Of a stretch of DNA of 26,110 nucleotides, positions 23,797-26,110 are shown in pieces; position 1 is the first letter of the stretch, and the number at the start of each line of letters is the position of its first letter. The notes beneath the pieces are model-generated. The model worked only from the letters and a program-made list of their open reading frames with translations. It ran no database searches and was not told the origin of the DNA. The stretch is taken from positions 1 to 26,110 of the forward strand of contig DASCRM010000056.1 in assembly GCA_034406555.1 (NCBI GenBank), read 5' to 3'. The stretch is from SHYR01 sp034406555. GTDB taxonomy: Bacteria > Chloroflexota > Dehalococcoidia > UBA2979. A program made the translations under genes and the position numbers.

Positions 23797-24927
23797 CTAG
23801 GCCGTCGCCTCGACAGGCTCTTCGATCCACCGCTTCAATGCGGGCATTAGGCGCTCGTGTCGCGGGACGCCGGCCCATTCCATGCGGTCGACGTAGAGCT
23901 GGATCCAGTCGCGACGCATGCGGTTCACGATCTCCATGCCAGCGTCGATGTTGTCGATGCCGCCGCCGAAGATGATTGCCAGAGCCTCCCACAGCACGTG
24001 ATCGTCTTCTTCGCGTGCGATCTGCGCTTCGGCCGCGATCAGGCTGACCGCGTACGACTGCGCACGCTCCGGCGTGGACGTGAACGAGAAGCGCAGGTGC
24101 TCCATGCCGTATTGAATGTGGCGGGTCTTGTCGACCATGCAGCGCAGCGCCAGTTCGCGGTCGAGCTCCGTAGGACCGTAGACCGAGAGGTAGCGCAGCA
24201 CCGTCTGCGTGAACGTCCCGCGCACTAGGAACATCAGAATCGCAACTTCAGTCCAGCCGGAGTAGCACTCCTGAATGATGCGGTTCACCCAGCCCGGGCT
24301 CTCCAGCAGCATCCCGCCGCCGTTGAGCATTGCGCGCTTGCGATAGCCATCGAAGAAGCGAGCGTCGTCGTAGATGTTAGTCGAGAGGTGGAGCTTCACC
24401 TCATGGAAGACGGGGTTCAGCTCCCGGAACCACTTCGCGATCGTCTCCATCTCGACCTGCGCGTGTGTCGACAGTTCAGTCGCCACCTGGCAGATCGCCA
24501 GTTCGATGTCGTCCGGCAGGTCGCGCGCGGTGTCCCAAGGGAGGTCCGTCGCGGTCGACCAGCGACGCGAGATTGCCTCCTCGTACAGCAGGCCTGCGCC
24601 GTCCGCCCAGAGGCGGGACGAGTCGCAGACGGAGTACCCGCCGACGTCGGTCACGCCGGGGACCGGGGTCGCGCCCCGCGGGATGCGGTTACGCGACTCG
24701 ACATGCTCCGGGATGTGCCCGTAGATGCCGATGTTCAGGTCATCAATGGTGAGTCCGCCCTCAAGGCTGCTCGGCCGTGCGCGGGTGCCCCATTGCCGGC
24801 TGATCTGCCGCGGGTCGGTCGGTGCCGGGCGTGCCATGCCGCTCTGGGCCAGCGCCATGCGCCGTCGCACCTCATCTGCCGCGGCCTTGTCGGCCTCTTC
24901 CGTTACGGCGATCTCTGACTGAACCAT
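23797..24927 (-). CDS. Ferritin-like protein with degenerate diiron site (non-catalytic paralogue candidate)
   Basis: A 376-residue protein homologous along its length to the next upstream gene; both share YEEAI-x-R-x-WS-x-ATD-x-PW (115-131), the RKRA-x-x-NGGG block, and the RH of the last helix. Ferritin-like diiron enzymes use E, ExxH, E, ExxH. Here A156 replaces the first Glu, D188 and F191 replace the ExxH pair (DDARF for DEARH), W or T replaces the third-helix Glu (SGWTEV for SGEG), and K267 replaces the Glu of the last motif (DKTRH for DESRH); H270 remains. The site therefore cannot bind two irons in the normal way. A structural or regulatory subunit of a heteromer is the likely role. 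ATG at 24927 is preceded by AAGGAGACC, better than an upstream in-frame ATG. Confidence 0.85.
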   Translation of the reverse strand: MVQSEIAVTEEADKAAADEVRRRMALAQSGMARPAPTDPRQISRQWGTRARPSSLEGGLTIDDLNIGIYGHIPEHVESRNRIPRGATPVPGVTDVGGYSVCDSSRLWADGAGLLYEEAISRRWSTATDLPWDTARDLPDDIELAICQVATELSTHAQVEMETIAKWFRELNPVFHEVKLHLSTNIYDDARFFDGYRKRAMLNGGGMLLESPGWVNRIIQECYSGWTEVAILMFLVRGTFTQTVLRYLSVYGPTELDRELALRCMVDKTRHIQYGMEHLRFSFTSTPERAQSYAVSLIAAEAQIAREEDDHVLWEALAIIFGGGIDNIDAGMEIVNRMRRDWIQLYVDRMEWAGVPRHERLMPALKRWIEEPVEATA

Positions 24928-24955
24928 GAGGTCTCCTTGGTGTGGCTGTGTGACA

Positions 24956-24977
24956 GGAGCCCCCATGCGGGGACTCC
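24956..24977 (-). other. Intercistronic hairpin between the two ferritin-like genes
   Basis: Inverted repeat GGAGCCCCC (24956-24964) and GGGGACTCC (24969-24977) around the loop ATGC; eight of nine pairs match, with one C-A mismatch. It lies in the 84-base gap between the two ferritin-like genes. There is no T-run on either side, so it is more likely an mRNA stability or processing element, or an attenuator setting unequal subunit amounts, than a full terminator. Confidence 0.45.
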
Positions 24978-25011
24978 CATCACATCTGTTCAGGCGGTGT
25001 GCGCCGCGTGC

Positions 25012-26110
25012 TTAAGCGGCGATGTACTGCTGCAGCACCGGCATCGCACGACCGTTCTCGAAGCGCTCACCGAAGCCGGCGACACGGACGCGCTGGATGT
25101 ATTCCTTGATCTGACGCTGGCGCATCGCCATCGCGATCTGCTCGCCCTCGTCCATCTTGTCGTCGCCGCCGCCGAGCAGAATCGCCAGCGAGTTGCCGGA
25201 GATGCCGCCGCGGGCCAGCGGGTTCTGCGATGAACCGGTGGCGAAGACCAACCCCTGCTCGACCTCGTCGAGGTAGTTGTGGATCTCCTCCTTGCGCTCC
25301 GGCTGTACCTCAGAGAGGTACTTGAGGTGCAGCACGCCGAAAGCGACGTGGCGCGACTCGTCGGAGGCCGCCAGGCGGTAGATGTGCTTCTCAGCGTCGT
25401 TGTAGCTCATGCGCTCACCCATGCGGAAGATGGTGAGCACCAGGCCCTCGCCGCTGATGTGCAGGCGAGCCGACATCTCGGTGAAGTCTCGGGCGTTGTC
25501 GATGCCGCCAGCGAAGCTGCCACCGAATGCGCGTGACTGCTGCATCAGGCCGCCACCGTTGGCGAGTGCGCGTTTGCGGAAGACGTCCAGGTGACGCGCT
25601 TCATCCATGATCTGGGAGATCAGGAACATGCGCGGCTCGTAGAAGTCCGGGGAGGTCTCAGCGATCCACTTGCCGGGAACGTCGCCGGCGACGAATTCGA
25701 CATCCGTGAGGAACGTGGCGAGGTCGCACTGGGCCATCTCGATGTCGTCGGGCAGTGCCTCAAGCGTGTTCCACGGAATGTCCGTGGCGGACGACCACTG
25801 GCGCTGAATCGCCTCTTCGTAGAGGTCGGCGGCGTTACGCAGCCAAACGTCACCCTTGTCGCGGATCTTGTAGTCACCGATACGCGGTGCGCCTTCGCGC
25901 TCCTGCGCGCCACGCGGGCGGCCGGTGTAGTTCTCGCTGTGCTCGGGGATGTCGTCTTCACGACCAACCTCGATGTCCTGCAGCAGCAGGCCACCCTTGG
26001 TCAGGTCAGCTTCGAGCTTCTGCCCGAAGCTCTCGCCCTTGCGCAGCCAGTCCAGCTTGTACCCGTGCTGCTTGCCCGCATCGAGCAGAACCTCGAACGG
26101 CGTCTTCTCG
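25012..26110 (-). CDS. Ferritin-like diiron oxygenase-type protein, N-terminus beyond window
   Basis: The frame is open from the right edge to the TAA at 25012-25014, giving 365 residues; the start lies outside the window. Upstream of an internal Met at 25737 the translation continues without stop and matches the paralogue (YEEAIQRQWSSATDIPW). The diiron ligand pattern looks complete: Glu in TDVEFV, DEARH (E codon 25600-25602, H codon 25591-25593), Glu in SGEGLVL, and DESRH. The family oxidises aromatic or aliphatic substrates or N-oxygenates amines with O2; AurF- and BoxB-like enzymes are distant relatives, and I cannot name the subfamily. It is the catalytic candidate of the operon and would need an electron donor not seen here. 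Confidence 0.85.
   Translation of the reverse strand, partial: EKTPFEVLLDAGKQHGYKLDWLRKGESFGQKLEADLTKGGLLLQDIEVGREDDIPEHSENYTGRPRGAQEREGAPRIGDYKIRDKGDVWLRNAADLYEEAIQRQWSSATDIPWNTLEALPDDIEMAQCDLATFLTDVEFVAGDVPGKWIAETSPDFYEPRMFLISQIMDEARHLDVFRKRALANGGGLMQQSRAFGGSFAGGIDNARDFTEMSARLHISGEGLVLTIFRMGERMSYNDAEKHIYRLAASDESRHVAFGVLHLKYLSEVQPERKEEIHNYLDEVEQGLVFATGSSQNPLARGGISGNSLAILLGGGDDKMDEGEQIAMAMRQRQIKEYIQRVRVAGFGERFENGRAMPVLQQYIAA

Noticed and set aside
1..26110. Searched by eye for tRNA or rRNA genes, CRISPR arrays, insertion sequences, integrases and attachment sites.
   Set aside because: No cloverleaf-like segment, regular repeat-spacer array, transposase motif or flanking inverted repeats were found; the only repeats are the coding ones described.

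Overview
The window is a dense, GC-rich stretch of bacterial chromosome. Genes have good Shine-Dalgarno sites, ATG or GTG starts, and no intergenic gap above about 150 bases. Its content is dominated by enzymes of acyl-CoA chemistry: four family III CoA-transferase genes carrying six transferase domains, two thiolase/DUF35 pairs, a single-chain biotin-dependent acyl-CoA carboxylase, a crotonase and a 2-hydroxyacyl-CoA lyase/oxalyl-CoA decarboxylase-like enzyme. Alongside them are a luciferase-like flavin oxidoreductase, a nitroreductase, two cyclase-family hydrolases and a pair of ferritin-like diiron proteins. This mix suggests an aerobic heterotroph that degrades lipid, steroid-like or other recalcitrant organic acids. 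Chloroflexota (SAR202/Dehalococcoidia-like) or an actinobacterium would fit. That placement is inference from gene content; no RNA gene or phylogenetic marker is present.

Layout: (1) 1-10596, plus strand: end of a thiolase-like gene and its DUF35 partner, an EntS-like MFS transporter with an unusual repeat-bearing N-terminus, a luciferase-like oxidoreductase, the 1154-residue carboxylase, a crotonase and an 805-residue fused double CoA-transferase. (2) 10613-12341, minus strand: a complete thiolase-like/DUF35 operon. (3) 12458-13099, plus: nitroreductase. (4) 13103-16316, minus: a three-gene overlapping operon of a PhzF-like protein and two single-domain CoA-transferases. (5) 16461-20434, plus: an internally deleted amidohydrolase remnant, the ThDP lyase and two tandem cyclase-family paralogues. 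(6) 20457-22898, minus: a second fused double CoA-transferase. (7) 23008-26110, minus: two ferritin-like paralogues, a small FmdB-type zinc ribbon and an SCP2-like protein, ending at a clear hairpin terminator.

Working model (inference): oxygenases and flavoproteins functionalise a hydrophobic substrate, CoA-transferases activate the acids as CoA esters, and carboxylase, crotonase, thiolase-like and ThDP enzymes rearrange and cleave the chains. The most striking pattern is asymmetric pairing. Each of the three CoA-transferase systems joins one domain that keeps the expected catalytic aspartate with one that lacks it, fused in two cases and split between overlapping genes in the third. The diiron pair likewise has one member with an intact ligand set and one that lost most of it. 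Both thiolase-like proteins carry Tyr where thiolases carry the GHP histidine, which points to an aldolase of the Ltp2/ChsH2 kind rather than an ordinary thiolase.
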